In this document: positions 1-8,163 of the stretch, piece by piece
Numbering within the stretch: the first letter of the stretch is position 1
Layout: each line of letters begins with the position of its first letter
NCBI GenBank assembly: GCA_020848035.1
Contig: JADLAX010000004.1
Span: forward strand, 20,444 to 84,443
Source: Anaerolineae bacterium
GTDB lineage: Bacteria > Chloroflexota > Anaerolineae > Promineifilales > Promineifilaceae
Direction: 5' to 3'
Length of the DNA stretch: 64,000 nucleotides
Position numbers and translations under genes: made by a program
The notes under the pieces: model-generated
Told to the model about the DNA's origin: nothing
Databases searched by the model: none
The model's input: only the letters and a program-made list of their open reading frames with translations

Positions 1-956
1 ATGGCGGAACAAGAAACCGAACCGCCTGCGGAAAGTTTAACATTTTTTGTGCTTTGTAATCATAACACAGCGTTAAAACTGCTGTGGCACTATCCACCTG
101 CTTTTGCCTGATGTTTGCGCTACGACAAGGTGGTTAGTAGCCATGCCGAATTCAGGTAGCGATTGTGGGCCGGTACGGCTACTTCAAGCCTATTCGCCAA
201 TGCCGTTAACTTGTTTGCCAATGGGCCTTTAGCAGGAAAAGCGCCATAAATTGAATAAGCATCACTCCTGCCCAGTGCATGGGCGACAGGTGTTTCAAAA
301 GGAAACAACAAAGTGCGACTGCAACAGAAAAGATTATCGTGAAATCGCAACTCGAAAAGAAATGCTTCTTGTGAAGCAACGGCCCTTTTTTGGTAAGATT
401 TCTAGCTAATTCACAGGCCATTCGTGATTGGTTAAATTTTTTTCAGGACGTAAACACGGCGGCGTTTTTTCAGATAACGGCCGCTCTTGGCTGCTACTTT
501 TTGAAACAATTTTGCCAATTGTCAGACCCGATTTCCAGAGTTATCAATCAGTCACCCCCAAGCGGAAACATGCGCAAATACGGCCTTTTGTATGAGGCGG
601 TCGGAAAATAAAAATGCTTGTAACTGTTCAGGTATTTAAGGTGCGACCAGTTTGTTCGCAAGTCGCAACTCTTGCTGGGTTTTACGCCATAGCAAGTACG
701 CTGCACCTACGTCGTTACAAATGCTTGGCGAAGTCTATGAAAAGGAACTTCTGAAATTTGGAGTTGTAGGGAATAACGGTTAGGTTAACTGTGCAATTTT
801 TGTGCGGTTTACTCAAGTGCCTGGCAGATTACGCGCTCCTCTATTTTGAAATGCTTTCTGCCAATCACACAAGACCCCAGGTGGCGCCACTTGTTTGGCT
901 ATCGCCCCAGCGTCTTGCCTGAATGACGTACTTCTCCCCAAAGGTGAGGAAATCAT
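1..956. other. Leading region without a convincing gene
   Basis: No reading frame here has the length, codon pattern or recognisable motifs of a real gene. A frame open from base 1 to the TGA at 109-111 (36 codons) could be the tail of a gene entering the window, but I do not recognise it. The stretch holds one copy of a 68-bp dispersed repeat (159-226) and a perfect 10-bp palindrome, GTGGCGCCAC, at 881-890, about 70 bp ahead of the kaiC-like gene. I see no good -35/-10 pair. The ACGGCCGT octamer, frequent elsewhere, is absent here. Confidence 0.5.
159..226. repeat. Dispersed 68-bp repeat, copy A
   Basis: This segment matches 24165-24232 in the same orientation at about 57 of 68 positions, with the first 22 bases identical. 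Neither copy lies in a recognised gene; copy B directly abuts the stop codon of a minus-strand glycosyltransferase. The function is unknown. It could be an old intergenic repeat or a shared 3'-end structure. Confidence 0.6.
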
Positions 957-2384
957 ATGCCAAATCACATCCTAAAAACACCAACCGGAATTCGAGGCCT
1001 GGACGAAGTGCTCAACGGGGGCGTTCCGTCGGGCGGACTGACGCTGCTAAGCGGTGGTCCGGGAACTGGCAAAACGCTGTTTGGTCTGGAATTTATCGTT
1101 CGGGGGGCGTTAAACGGCCGTCCCGGTATCCTCCTCACTTTTGAAGAACGGGAACAGGCGCTGCACCGGTACGCCAGTATGTTTGGTTGGGATACGGTAA
1201 CTCTGGAGCAGCAAGGTCTGCTGGCGCTGATTGGGGCGCGGTTCGACCCGGATGCGATCCTGTCGGGCGACTTTGACCTGGGCAGCATTCTGGCCATCTT
1301 ACGCCACAAAACGGCCGCTATGCAGTCTAAACAGCTCGTCATTGACGCCCCAGATGTGTTTTTACGCCTGCTGGACAACCGAAGCAAAGAACGCACGGAA
1401 CTATATCGGCTGCAAAACTGGCTGCGCGATAATAATCAAACGGCCGTGATGACCGTTAAAGTCCACGAAGATGATCTGTCTAACTCCTACCGTGAATTTT
1501 TAGACTACATGGCCGACTGCGTTATTCAGCTGGACGAACGGGTCAATGAACAGGTGACCACCCGACGGATTCGTGTGGTGAAGTATCGTGGCTCGGTACA
1601 CGGCCGTAATGAATACCCCTTCGCCCTCACTAACCAGGGTGTCTGGATCATTCCCGTTACCGCCACCAGTCTTACCCACACCGGGCTTGGTGAGCCGGTT
1701 TCCAGCGGTGTCGCCGGGCTGGATGTGCTGTTGGGCGGTGGCTATCGCCGCGGCTCGTGCACGTTAATTGCCGGTACTTCGGGCACGGGCAAAACCACCT
1801 TTGCCGCCACTTTCACCCGCAACGCCACAGCCAACGGCGAACGGGTCTTTTACCTGAACTTTGAAGAATCGATAGACGCCATGCTTTCCTGTATGCTAAG
1901 CCCCGGTATCGACTTGCGCCCGGCACTCAACTCGGGAAACCTGAATTTTGTGTCCGTCATGCCAGAGTCGCAGGGGATCGAAGAACATCTCATCCAGGCA
2001 TTCAAAATCATTGAGCAGTTCCAACCGAGCCTGATCGTTGTTGACGCCATTTCGGCCTGCCGCCGCATGGGTTCAGAACACGCCGCCTTCGATTATTTGC
2101 TCCGCCTGGTTGACCACTGCAAAGGCATGGGCATTACCACCGTCCTCACCAACCTCACCTCCAACACCCGCGAAACGCTGGAAATCACCGGCATGGATCT
2201 GTCATCCATGATTGACACCGTCATCATTTTGCGCAATGCCGAACACGGTGGGCAGTACATCCGCGAACTGGCCATCTTAAAATCGCGGGGGCAATCTCAC
2301 TCAAACAAAGTCCACAAATTTTCGCTCTCGGCACAGGGCATCGAAGTCTTGGGCCTTAATGCGGGGTCTAGGAATGAAAAATAG
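957..2384 (+). CDS. kaiC: KaiC-family double RecA-like ATPase
   Basis: The 475-residue protein has two tandem KaiC/RecA-like ATPase domains, as in circadian KaiC. The first has a Walker A motif GGPGTGKT at residues 33-40 and the paired catalytic glutamates at 63-64. The second has GTSGTGKT at 273-280 and glutamates at 303-304. The segment LSSMIDTV near residue 415 aligns with the KaiC region carrying the Ser431/Thr432 phosphosites, here Ser416-Ser417. The ATG is preceded by GAGGAAAT. The kaiB-like gene overlaps the end by 11 bp. Length is slightly below cyanobacterial KaiC (about 519). No KaiA is present, so a full clock cannot be claimed; a timing or signalling ATPase that passes state to the downstream kinase is plausible. 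Confidence 0.9.
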   Translation: MPNHILKTPTGIRGLDEVLNGGVPSGGLTLLSGGPGTGKTLFGLEFIVRGALNGRPGILLTFEEREQALHRYASMFGWDTVTLEQQGLLALIGARFDPDAILSGDFDLGSILAILRHKTAAMQSKQLVIDAPDVFLRLLDNRSKERTELYRLQNWLRDNNQTAVMTVKVHEDDLSNSYREFLDYMADCVIQLDERVNEQVTTRRIRVVKYRGSVHGRNEYPFALTNQGVWIIPVTATSLTHTGLGEPVSSGVAGLDVLLGGGYRRGSCTLIAGTSGTGKTTFAATFTRNATANGERVFYLNFEESIDAMLSCMLSPGIDLRPALNSGNLNFVSVMPESQGIEEHLIQAFKIIEQFQPSLIVVDAISACRRMGSEHAAFDYLLRLVDHCKGMGITTVLTNLTSNTRETLEITGMDLSSMIDTVIILRNAEHGGQYIRELAILKSRGQSHSNKVHKFSLSAQGIEVLGLNAGSRNEK

Positions 2385-2676
2385 CGATTTCTCCACTGAG
2401 ACGCAGCCAATGAACTATGTGATGCGGCTCTTTATTTCCGATAATGCGGTTAATTCGCGCATTGCCCGCGAGAATCTAAGCAATTTCCTGGCCGAATTCC
2501 CGCAGCACAGCTTTCAAGTTGAGATTGTCGACCTGTACCTTCAGCCAGAGATGGCCCTGCAGAATGGCATTTTTATCACCCCTACGCTGCAAATCCTGGC
2601 CCCACAACCGGGCGGCATCATCTATGGCAATTTGAGTGACCGCAATGCATTGGAGCGCATTTTGCAGATTGGATAA
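2374..2676 (+). CDS. kaiB: KaiB-like thioredoxin-fold protein
   Basis: The 100-residue product matches the KaiB family. It has a YVMRLFISDN strand, a helix with NLSNFL, the IVDLYLQPEMA segment and the conserved ITPTLQILAP / GNLSDR region. KaiB binds KaiC and in cyanobacteria switches fold to sequester KaiA and engage output kinases. The ATG at 2374 is preferred because the preceding frame lies inside kaiC and the KaiB core begins soon after; AGGA precedes it directly. The 11-bp overlap with the KaiC-like gene suggests translational coupling and a joint function. KaiB-like domains also occur in the sensor kinase SasA, but this one is free-standing. Confidence 0.85.
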   Translation: MKNSDFSTETQPMNYVMRLFISDNAVNSRIARENLSNFLAEFPQHSFQVEIVDLYLQPEMALQNGIFITPTLQILAPQPGGIIYGNLSDRNALERILQIG

Positions 2677-2828
2677 TAACGTCCTATAGATGTGCGCCAG
2701 ACGGTAACAGCAGCAACTTTCCTGGGTTTAGGGTGGGCCAAACTGAAAGATTGGCCTGCTCTCAGTGCGCAAACTGAAGACGGTTTATCAGCGCGCCTGA
2801 CAAGGCGTGCTGCCTGAAAAGATGTTCC

Positions 2829-5069
2829 ATGACCACAACAAAACCAACTTACGAAGAATTGGAACAGCGCTGCTCAGTAGCCGAAGGGCAGTTGGCGGCC
2901 ATTCGCGCGGGGCAGGCCGATGCTATTTTAGGTGAGCATGGCCTGTTGGTGCTGCGCCTGGCGGAAGCTGAAGAAAAGGCCCGATACATCAAAAATGTCC
3001 TGTTAACCACACGCAAAGTCAGCCACCTCATTGCCCAGGAGAGCGAGCCGGAAGCTTTGATTAAGGCTGCCTGCGCTGCCCTCACCGCTACGGACGGGTA
3101 TGCGACGGCGTGGATTGCGCTGTACGCACCCGGCACACACGAGGTAACGGCCGTTGCCGCAGCCGGCTTTGAGCTAAATGACGTCGTTTATCAAATCCTG
3201 CAAAACCAACAAAACCCCCCTTTCTGTTTGGCCCGCACTCAGATGCACGACCTTGTGATTTTAGAAGACCCGGCCACCCAATGTGCTGGCTGCCCGCTGG
3301 CTGTTCACAACAACGGCCGTGCCGCCCTGGCCCACAGCCTGACCTTTGACAATCAGCGGTACGGCGTCCTGCTGGTCTACACCCCCCTGCTGTTTGCCAC
3401 CGATGCCGAAGCACAGCGCCTTTTTGCCGGGCTGGCCAACGAACTGGCCTTTGCCCTGCACAAAATGGCGCTGGAAGCACGCCGCCGGGCGACCGAACAA
3501 GAGCTGAAAGAGACACTGGAAGCGCTGCAAACGAGTGAACTTAAGTTACGCACATTGTTCAACCTGCTGCCGGTTGGCGTGTCGGTGGTGGACGAGGCCG
3601 ACCGGGTTCAAGAATCGAATCCGGCGCTGGCAAAAATGCTGGGGCTGCCCCGCCAGGAAGCGACCGCTGCGGCGGACATACCGCCGCAATTCCTGGGAGC
3701 GGACGGGTCGCCTTTGCCGCCCGAAGAGTTCCCCACAAACGTGGCATGGCGTGAACAGCGCAGCATTGAAAACGTTGAGGTGGGGGTTGTGACCCCAGGC
3801 GGCGAAACGGTCTGGATGAATGTGTGTGCTACGCCGGTAGCCTTTGCCGACTGGCGGGTTTTAACGACGGTGAGCGACATCACGCAGCGCAGGCAGGCGG
3901 AAGCCGAACGGGAAGCACTGCGCGCCGAGCTGCTGCAAGTGCAAAAGATGGAATCCATTGGCCGGTTGGCTGGTGGCGTGGCCCATGATTTTAACAACAT
4001 GCTGAGCGTGATTTTGGGCAATACCGAGTTGGCGCTGGCGCGGGTGACGCAGGGTGAAGCCCTGTGGAGCGACCTGCAAGAGATTCACAAAGCCACCCAG
4101 CGCTCGGCCAATCTAACACGCCAGCTGCTGGCTTTTGCCCGCAAACAGGTGATTATGCCGCAGGTGCTGGACTTAAATGAGTCGATTGGGCACATGCTGA
4201 AAATGCTGCAGCGGCTGATTGGCGCTGACATTCACCTGGTTTGCATGCCGGGAACGGCCGTCTGGCCGGTAAACATTGATCCCACGCAAATTGACCAGAT
4301 TTTGGTCAACCTGTGCCTGAACGCTCGCGATGCCATTACCGGGCCGGGCCACATCATCATTGAGACGGCCAACGTCGTCATTACGGCGGAGCACAGCCCA
4401 GGTTATACCGATGTACGCCCTGGGGAATATGTCCAGCTTATCGTGCGCGATGACGGGTGCGGTATGAGCGCTGAGGTAATGGCTAACCTGTTTGAGCCAT
4501 TTTTTACAACCAAAGAGATAGGCAAGGGCACCGGGTTGGGGTTGGCGACGGTGTATGGCATTGTTCGACAAAACGATGGGTTCATCCGTGTGGTTAGCCA
4601 ACCCGGAAAGGGAGCGACATTTTATATTTACCTGCCCCGACACACCGCAGAGGTGAAAGCGCCACCCCAAGAAGTGCCACCAACGGCCGTTGCCTCTGGC
4701 CAGGAAACCATTCTGTTGGCCGAGGATGAACCGGCAATGCTGGAAATTTTGCAAACGATTCTGGAGGGCCAGGGGTACAGGGTGCTGCCCGCCGCTTCTC
4801 CTGCCACAGCGCTGCAAGTGGGCCAGGAATATGCGGGCGAGCTTGACCTGCTGATTACCGACGTGATCATGCCAGAGATGAACGGCCGTGAGCTGGCACA
4901 AAATCTGTTGAACCGAAACACGCGCCTTAAGGTCTTGTTTATGTCGGGGTATACGGCCGATATTCTCACCGATGACGGGGCGCTGGATGATACAATCCAC
5001 TTTATCCAGAAACCTTTTTCGGTCAGCGACCTGGCCAACAAGGTGCGAACGGTGTTGGGAGCCCAATAA
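2829..5069 (+). CDS. Hybrid sensor histidine kinase (GAF-PAS-HisKA-HATPase-REC)
   Basis: This 746-residue protein has no membrane segment and should be cytoplasmic. A short coiled-coil-like start is followed by a GAF domain (about 55-215), a PAS domain (about 235-355), a HisKA helix with the phospho-acceptor His386 in GGVAHDFNN, an HATPase domain (about 490-610) with N box LVNLCLNARDAI and the GKGTGLGLATVYGIV glycine boxes, and a C-terminal receiver with acceptor Asp678 in ITDVIMPEM. The HDFNN form is typical of PAS-associated hybrid kinases. It lies 152 bp after the KaiB-like gene on the same strand, so it may be an output of the KaiC/KaiB pair. No dedicated DNA-binding partner is adjacent. 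A terminator follows. Confidence 0.92.
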   Translation: MTTTKPTYEELEQRCSVAEGQLAAIRAGQADAILGEHGLLVLRLAEAEEKARYIKNVLLTTRKVSHLIAQESEPEALIKAACAALTATDGYATAWIALYAPGTHEVTAVAAAGFELNDVVYQILQNQQNPPFCLARTQMHDLVILEDPATQCAGCPLAVHNNGRAALAHSLTFDNQRYGVLLVYTPLLFATDAEAQRLFAGLANELAFALHKMALEARRRATEQELKETLEALQTSELKLRTLFNLLPVGVSVVDEADRVQESNPALAKMLGLPRQEATAAADIPPQFLGADGSPLPPEEFPTNVAWREQRSIENVEVGVVTPGGETVWMNVCATPVAFADWRVLTTVSDITQRRQAEAEREALRAELLQVQKMESIGRLAGGVAHDFNNMLSVILGNTELALARVTQGEALWSDLQEIHKATQRSANLTRQLLAFARKQVIMPQVLDLNESIGHMLKMLQRLIGADIHLVCMPGTAVWPVNIDPTQIDQILVNLCLNARDAITGPGHIIIETANVVITAEHSPGYTDVRPGEYVQLIVRDDGCGMSAEVMANLFEPFFTTKEIGKGTGLGLATVYGIVRQNDGFIRVVSQPGKGATFYIYLPRHTAEVKAPPQEVPPTAVASGQETILLAEDEPAMLEILQTILEGQGYRVLPAASPATALQVGQEYAGELDLLITDVIMPEMNGRELAQNLLNRNTRLKVLFMSGYTADILTDDGALDDTIHFIQKPFSVSDLANKVRTVLGAQ

Positions 5070-5113
5070 TCCTGCGAAAACTTGGTGGGGAAATGTTGTG
5101 TCCTTCGGGCGTT

Positions 5114-5136
5114 GGCCACGTGTGGCCGGGTTTTTT
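5114..5136 (+). terminator. Rho-independent terminator after the hybrid kinase
   Basis: The stem GGCCA (5114-5118) pairs with TGGCC (5123-5127) around a CGTG loop, and is followed by GGG and six T residues (5131-5136). It lies 45 bp past the kinase stop codon and ahead of the tadA promoter. Confidence 0.7.
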
Positions 5137-5169
5137 CGATTCCCGTTCGCTTGCACGGGGCGAGTTTGT

Positions 5170-5175
5170 TATAAT
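5170..5175 (+). promoter_or_regulatory. -10 element TATAAT ahead of tadA
   Basis: A perfect TATAAT ends 9 bases before the GTG at 5185, so transcription would start at or within a few bases of that codon. No good -35 hexamer is seen at 17 bp spacing. If used, the tadA mRNA would be nearly leaderless. Confidence 0.45.
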
Positions 5176-5184
5176 TCCGGCGTT

Positions 5185-5685
5185 GTGGACAAGTTGAACG
5201 TTACAAATCCCGATGAAATCCAGCTGGCACTGGATGAGCAGTGGATGCGGGTGGCGCTGGCACAGGCGGCCAAAGCGGCTGAACTGGGTGAGGTGCCCGT
5301 GGGCGCGGTGGCGGTGTTGGACGGCCGTATCATCGGCCAGGGGTACAACCGCAAGGAAAGCGACCAGGACCCCACGGCTCATGCCGAGATGATTGCCCTG
5401 AAGGAAACGGCCGTAGCGGTGCAGAACTGGCGGCTGCTTGGCGTGACGCTCTACTGCACGTTGGAGCCCTGCCCCATGTGTGCCGGCGCGATGATCCAGG
5501 CCCGGCTGCCGCGATTGGTCTATGGGGCAAAGGACGTGCGCTTTGGGGCGCATGGCTCCATCGTCAACGTGCTGGATGAAACGCGCTTTAATCATCGTGT
5601 CAGCATCACCAGCGGCGTGCTGGAAGCGGAAGCAGCGGATTTGTTGCAGCAGTTCTTTCAAATGCTTAGAAACGGTAAGCGGTAA
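5185..5685 (+). CDS. tadA: tRNA-specific adenosine deaminase
   Basis: TadA deaminates adenosine 34 of the tRNA-Arg(ACG) anticodon to inosine. The zinc site is clear: His66-Ala-Glu68, with Glu68 as the catalytic proton shuttle, and PCPMC with Cys96 and Cys99. The GTG at 5185 is preferred to the ATG at 5245 because the family's conserved first helix (DEQWMRVALAQA) begins upstream of that ATG. The product is then 166 residues, a normal length. There is no clear ribosome binding site, consistent with the TATAAT lying only 9 bases upstream. The tRNA-Ser gene follows 16 bp after the stop. Confidence 0.93.
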   Translation: MDKLNVTNPDEIQLALDEQWMRVALAQAAKAAELGEVPVGAVAVLDGRIIGQGYNRKESDQDPTAHAEMIALKETAVAVQNWRLLGVTLYCTLEPCPMCAGAMIQARLPRLVYGAKDVRFGAHGSIVNVLDETRFNHRVSITSGVLEAEAADLLQQFFQMLRNGKR

Positions 5686-5701
5686 ACCATTTACCGAACA
5701 C

Positions 5702-5787
5702 GGAGAGGTGCCAGAGTGGACGATTGGGGTGCTCTCGAAAAGCACTGTGGCCTTCGGTCACCGTGGGTTCGAATCCCACCCTCTCCG
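5702..5787 (+). tRNA. tRNA-Ser (CGA anticodon)
   Basis: The acceptor arm GGAGAGG pairs with CCTCTCC and is followed by discriminator G. The anticodon stem GTGCT/AGCAC encloses loop CTCGAAA, giving anticodon CGA, which reads UCG. A long class II variable arm and a T arm (GTGGG TTCGAAT CCCAC) complete a serine tRNA of about 86 nt. The CCA end is not encoded; GCCTTA follows. Confidence 0.95.
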
Positions 5788-5793
5788 CCTTAA

Positions 5794-5822
5794 GAGGACA
5801 TCCGCAGGGATGTCCTTTTTTT
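5794..5822 (+). terminator. Strong terminator after tRNA-Ser
   Basis: AGGACATCC (5795-5803) and GGATGTCCT (5808-5816) form a perfect 9-bp stem with loop GCAG, followed by a run of T residues. It closes the tadA-tRNA unit. Confidence 0.9.
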
Positions 5823-5889
5823 ATTTCTGGCGTAATGTTTTGCCTGGTCATCCCATCCAACAAAAGAGAAACCACTGTGGGAGATAATC

Positions 5890-6429
5890 ATGAACGAGCT
5901 CACTCAATTTAGGAACGAAATCGATCAATTTATGCAGTTTCATCCGCAGTCACCGCTGGATGAGGCGCAGCGGGAAGCGTTTAACGGTCTGGCGTATTAC
6001 GACTTCAACGAAGCGCTGGTGATGGTTTTACCTGTGGCGCAGTTTCCGGCCAGCGAGCCGATGGTGGAGATGGAGACAAGCACAGGGGATGTACGGCCGT
6101 ATCGCCGTTGGGGCCGCATTACGTTTGCGGTGGACGGGGAACCGGCCAGCCTGACAATCTACAGCGACATCTACGGGCGCGAGTTCTTTTTGCCGTTCCG
6201 CGATGCCACCAGCGGCACCGAGACGTACGGCGCGGGGCGATACCTGGATAATCATCGGCCGGGGTTGTGGGATTTGGGCAACGGCCGTGTCAAAATCGAT
6301 CTAAACTTTGCCTACAACCCTTACTGCGCCTACAACCCCTACTACAGCTGTCCGCTGCCACCCCGAGAAAATTGGCTCGCCGTTCCGATTCGTGCGGGCG
6401 AGAAGAACTTTGATCATGATCCTGTCTAA
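5890..6429 (+). CDS. DUF1684 family protein
   Basis: The 179-residue protein matches DUF1684. Its C-terminal half carries the family signature: FRDATSGTETYGAGRYL, then an IDLNFAYNPYCAYNP segment with Asn, Tyr and Cys residues, then CPLPPRENWL and IRAGEK. The biochemical role of the family is not established. There is no signal peptide or membrane helix. GGGAG lies 8 bases before the ATG. The gene stands alone between a tRNA terminator and a degraded transposase fragment that converges on it and overlaps its end by 4 bp. Confidence 0.85.
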   Translation: MNELTQFRNEIDQFMQFHPQSPLDEAQREAFNGLAYYDFNEALVMVLPVAQFPASEPMVEMETSTGDVRPYRRWGRITFAVDGEPASLTIYSDIYGREFFLPFRDATSGTETYGAGRYLDNHRPGLWDLGNGRVKIDLNFAYNPYCAYNPYYSCPLPPRENWLAVPIRAGEKNFDHDPV

Positions 6430-6616
6430 TAATGACTAGACCTAACGTTTTTTTGCTGGCGCTTCCATTTGTTGAGCAGACCATACGTGACGCCGCGTTC
6501 TCGGTCAATTTCCAGCGCACTTTTACCGTTTGTTTCCCACAAGCGCACCGCTTCTTGCTTAAATTCTGCGTTTTCTTTACGTCTACTTTTTTAGGGGAAG
6601 AGCCGAGCTGCCGCAT
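6426..6616 (-). pseudogene. IS3-family OrfA fragment (degraded)
   Basis: Read on the minus strand from about 6590, one frame gives a typical N-terminal helix-turn-helix of IS3-type OrfA: EFKQEAVRLWETNGKSALEI, then RERGVTYGLLNKWKRQQ. A TAA stop directly precedes this frame. The likely ATG (6614-6616) lies in another frame, and a run of six A residues (minus strand) sits at the junction, so a frameshift has broken the gene. The frame stops at 6426 after only the first helices; the rest of OrfA, OrfB and recognisable terminal repeats are missing. The AT-rich remainder up to 6820 shows no gene. It is a relic of past insertion. Confidence 0.75.
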
Positions 6617-6820
6617 CTGAAAAAAAAGATTCTTTGCATAATTGTGAATTAGGTTAATATTGTCCGCGGAAGTTAACAAATGCAAATCACGCTGTAGCTT
6701 TAAAGCAAACCCGCCTGATTTACTCTAAAACCTAACTAGTGATTGACCAACGTCTGTTTTTGGGGATTTGCAAACTTCTGTGGGGCGCGCCGAACTTAGA
6801 GTCGTTTTCTGTTTCGGTTT

Positions 6821-7894
6821 ATGAGAGAGTACAAAGCAGTTATCACCCGGCGATCTGAGGAGCTGCCCGAACTAATCTGGGACAAAATGTGTGGTACCCG
6901 TCAGCCGTTTGCCCATAAACGCTGGCTAATGCTGCTGGAACGGATTACCGGAGATTACCACCCCTATTACGTGCAGCTTTGGCAAGGGGATCAATTGGTA
7001 GCGGGGGCGGCGTGTTTTGCACAGCGTCATTTCCACCTGTCAGCGCACCTTTCCTCGCCCTTGCTGGCTGGGGTCACCCAACGGGGTTTACGGCTGGTTG
7101 GCCCGCTGTCTTGCCATTTACCCCTTTTTGCTTATCCAGGCCTTTTCCTGGCAGAGAATGTATCTGCTGAAATGGTGTTACCACAACTCCTCAACGAATT
7201 GAAAAAAGTGCAGCGTACTGAACATTCTCAGTTGTTATCCATCAATCCCCTGACTACTACCGATAAGGCTATCATCCAACAGTGGCCCGGCTTTAGGCCA
7301 ACCCATATCGTGGCGGATGCTGTGTTGGATATTGCCTGGGACAGCTACGACGCGTACCAGATGTGGCTGCCTGGCAAAAAGCGGGCCGAAATTCGCCGTG
7401 TTCGTAACCGGGCGGCCGATGCTGGTGTTCAAATCCAGGAATGTTCTTTATTCGAGACAGAGGCCGCGCAGGTAGAAGCATTGATTCGCGAGGTTTATCA
7501 GCACCACGGCAGTTCCTATAGTTTTAAAGCGGAGATGGTGAAAAATACCGCTGCACTCCTCCAACCTTCCGATTACGCCCACCTGATTGCTCGACATGAG
7601 GGAGAAGTTGTTGGCACCTTGACTCTGTTTATCAGCGAAGGAGTGATGCTGGTGCGCTGGGCAGGGTTGGACTATGAACGCACCCGTGATAATTTCACCT
7701 ACCACTTGTTGATGAGCGAAACCGTGCGCGTTGCCATCGAGCGAGGGGTACGCCAATTGAAGTTGGGTGGAACCGCATTCACCCTCAAAAAGCAGCTCGG
7801 TGCACGACTGGAAGAGCGCATCGCACTGGTGAAATTGCGCAATCCTCTACTGAATCGGGCGATGCAGTTGGCTTTGGCCTGGCAGCAGAAATGA
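6821..7894 (+). CDS. FemAB/GNAT-type acyltransferase (Acetyltransf_6-like)
   Basis: The 357-residue cytoplasmic protein has the two-lobed GNAT layout of the FemAB / BioF2-like group. The N-terminal lobe contains FAHKRWLMLLE and the C-terminal lobe contains KRAEIRRVRNRAADAGVQI, followed by HEGEVVGTLTLF and LKLGGTAFTLKKQLGA, as in FemAB-related proteins of polysaccharide loci. Such enzymes transfer aminoacyl or acyl groups to cell-wall or exopolysaccharide precursors; the substrate here is unknown. A paralogue lies at 10975-12057 in the same cluster. The gene has no ACGGCCGT octamer, unlike most of its neighbours. I find no strong ribosome binding site. Confidence 0.75.
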   Translation: MREYKAVITRRSEELPELIWDKMCGTRQPFAHKRWLMLLERITGDYHPYYVQLWQGDQLVAGAACFAQRHFHLSAHLSSPLLAGVTQRGLRLVGPLSCHLPLFAYPGLFLAENVSAEMVLPQLLNELKKVQRTEHSQLLSINPLTTTDKAIIQQWPGFRPTHIVADAVLDIAWDSYDAYQMWLPGKKRAEIRRVRNRAADAGVQIQECSLFETEAAQVEALIREVYQHHGSSYSFKAEMVKNTAALLQPSDYAHLIARHEGEVVGTLTLFISEGVMLVRWAGLDYERTRDNFTYHLLMSETVRVAIERGVRQLKLGGTAFTLKKQLGARLEERIALVKLRNPLLNRAMQLALAWQQK

Positions 7895-8163
7895 ACAGCT
7901 TTATTTAACAGCAAGACGATAGGCATCACAGTCTCAATTCCCCCACTTATTCCTATCGTCTAAAAACTTACATCGTAGTCTAACATCAAGAAAAAGCCTG
8001 GGAGGTCGATTACGACGTTCGATCGGCTCGCCTTAATACCTGTCCGAATATTCGCCACAGCGTTCACAGAGAGCTAAGAGGCGAAGGTTCATTGCTCATA
8101 TTTCTCTTTTGTCTCTGTGGCTTTTTCGGATAGGTTCTTAATGAAAGGAGTGCAAGTTTTAGG
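7895..8163 (+). promoter_or_regulatory. Structured leader ahead of the glycan cluster
   Basis: This intergenic region can fold into a nested hairpin. ACCTGTCCGAA (8038-8048) pairs with TTCGGATAGGT (8125-8135) with one G.U pair, and inside it CACAGAGA (8065-8072) pairs with TCTCTGTG (8112-8119). The structure ends 28 bases before the GT2 start. It could be an attenuator, an RNA-processing site or a dispersed palindromic repeat. I recognise no known riboswitch. Confidence 0.4.

Noticed and set aside
1..111. 36-codon frame from the first base
   Set aside because: It may be the end of an upstream gene, but no start, ribosome binding site or motif can be judged.
957..2676. Complete circadian clock
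   Set aside because: KaiC and KaiB are present but no KaiA, and many KaiC-like proteins have other roles.
4173..5156. Long antisense frame under the kinase
   Set aside because: It mirrors the codon structure of the kinase gene and has no motifs or ribosome binding site.
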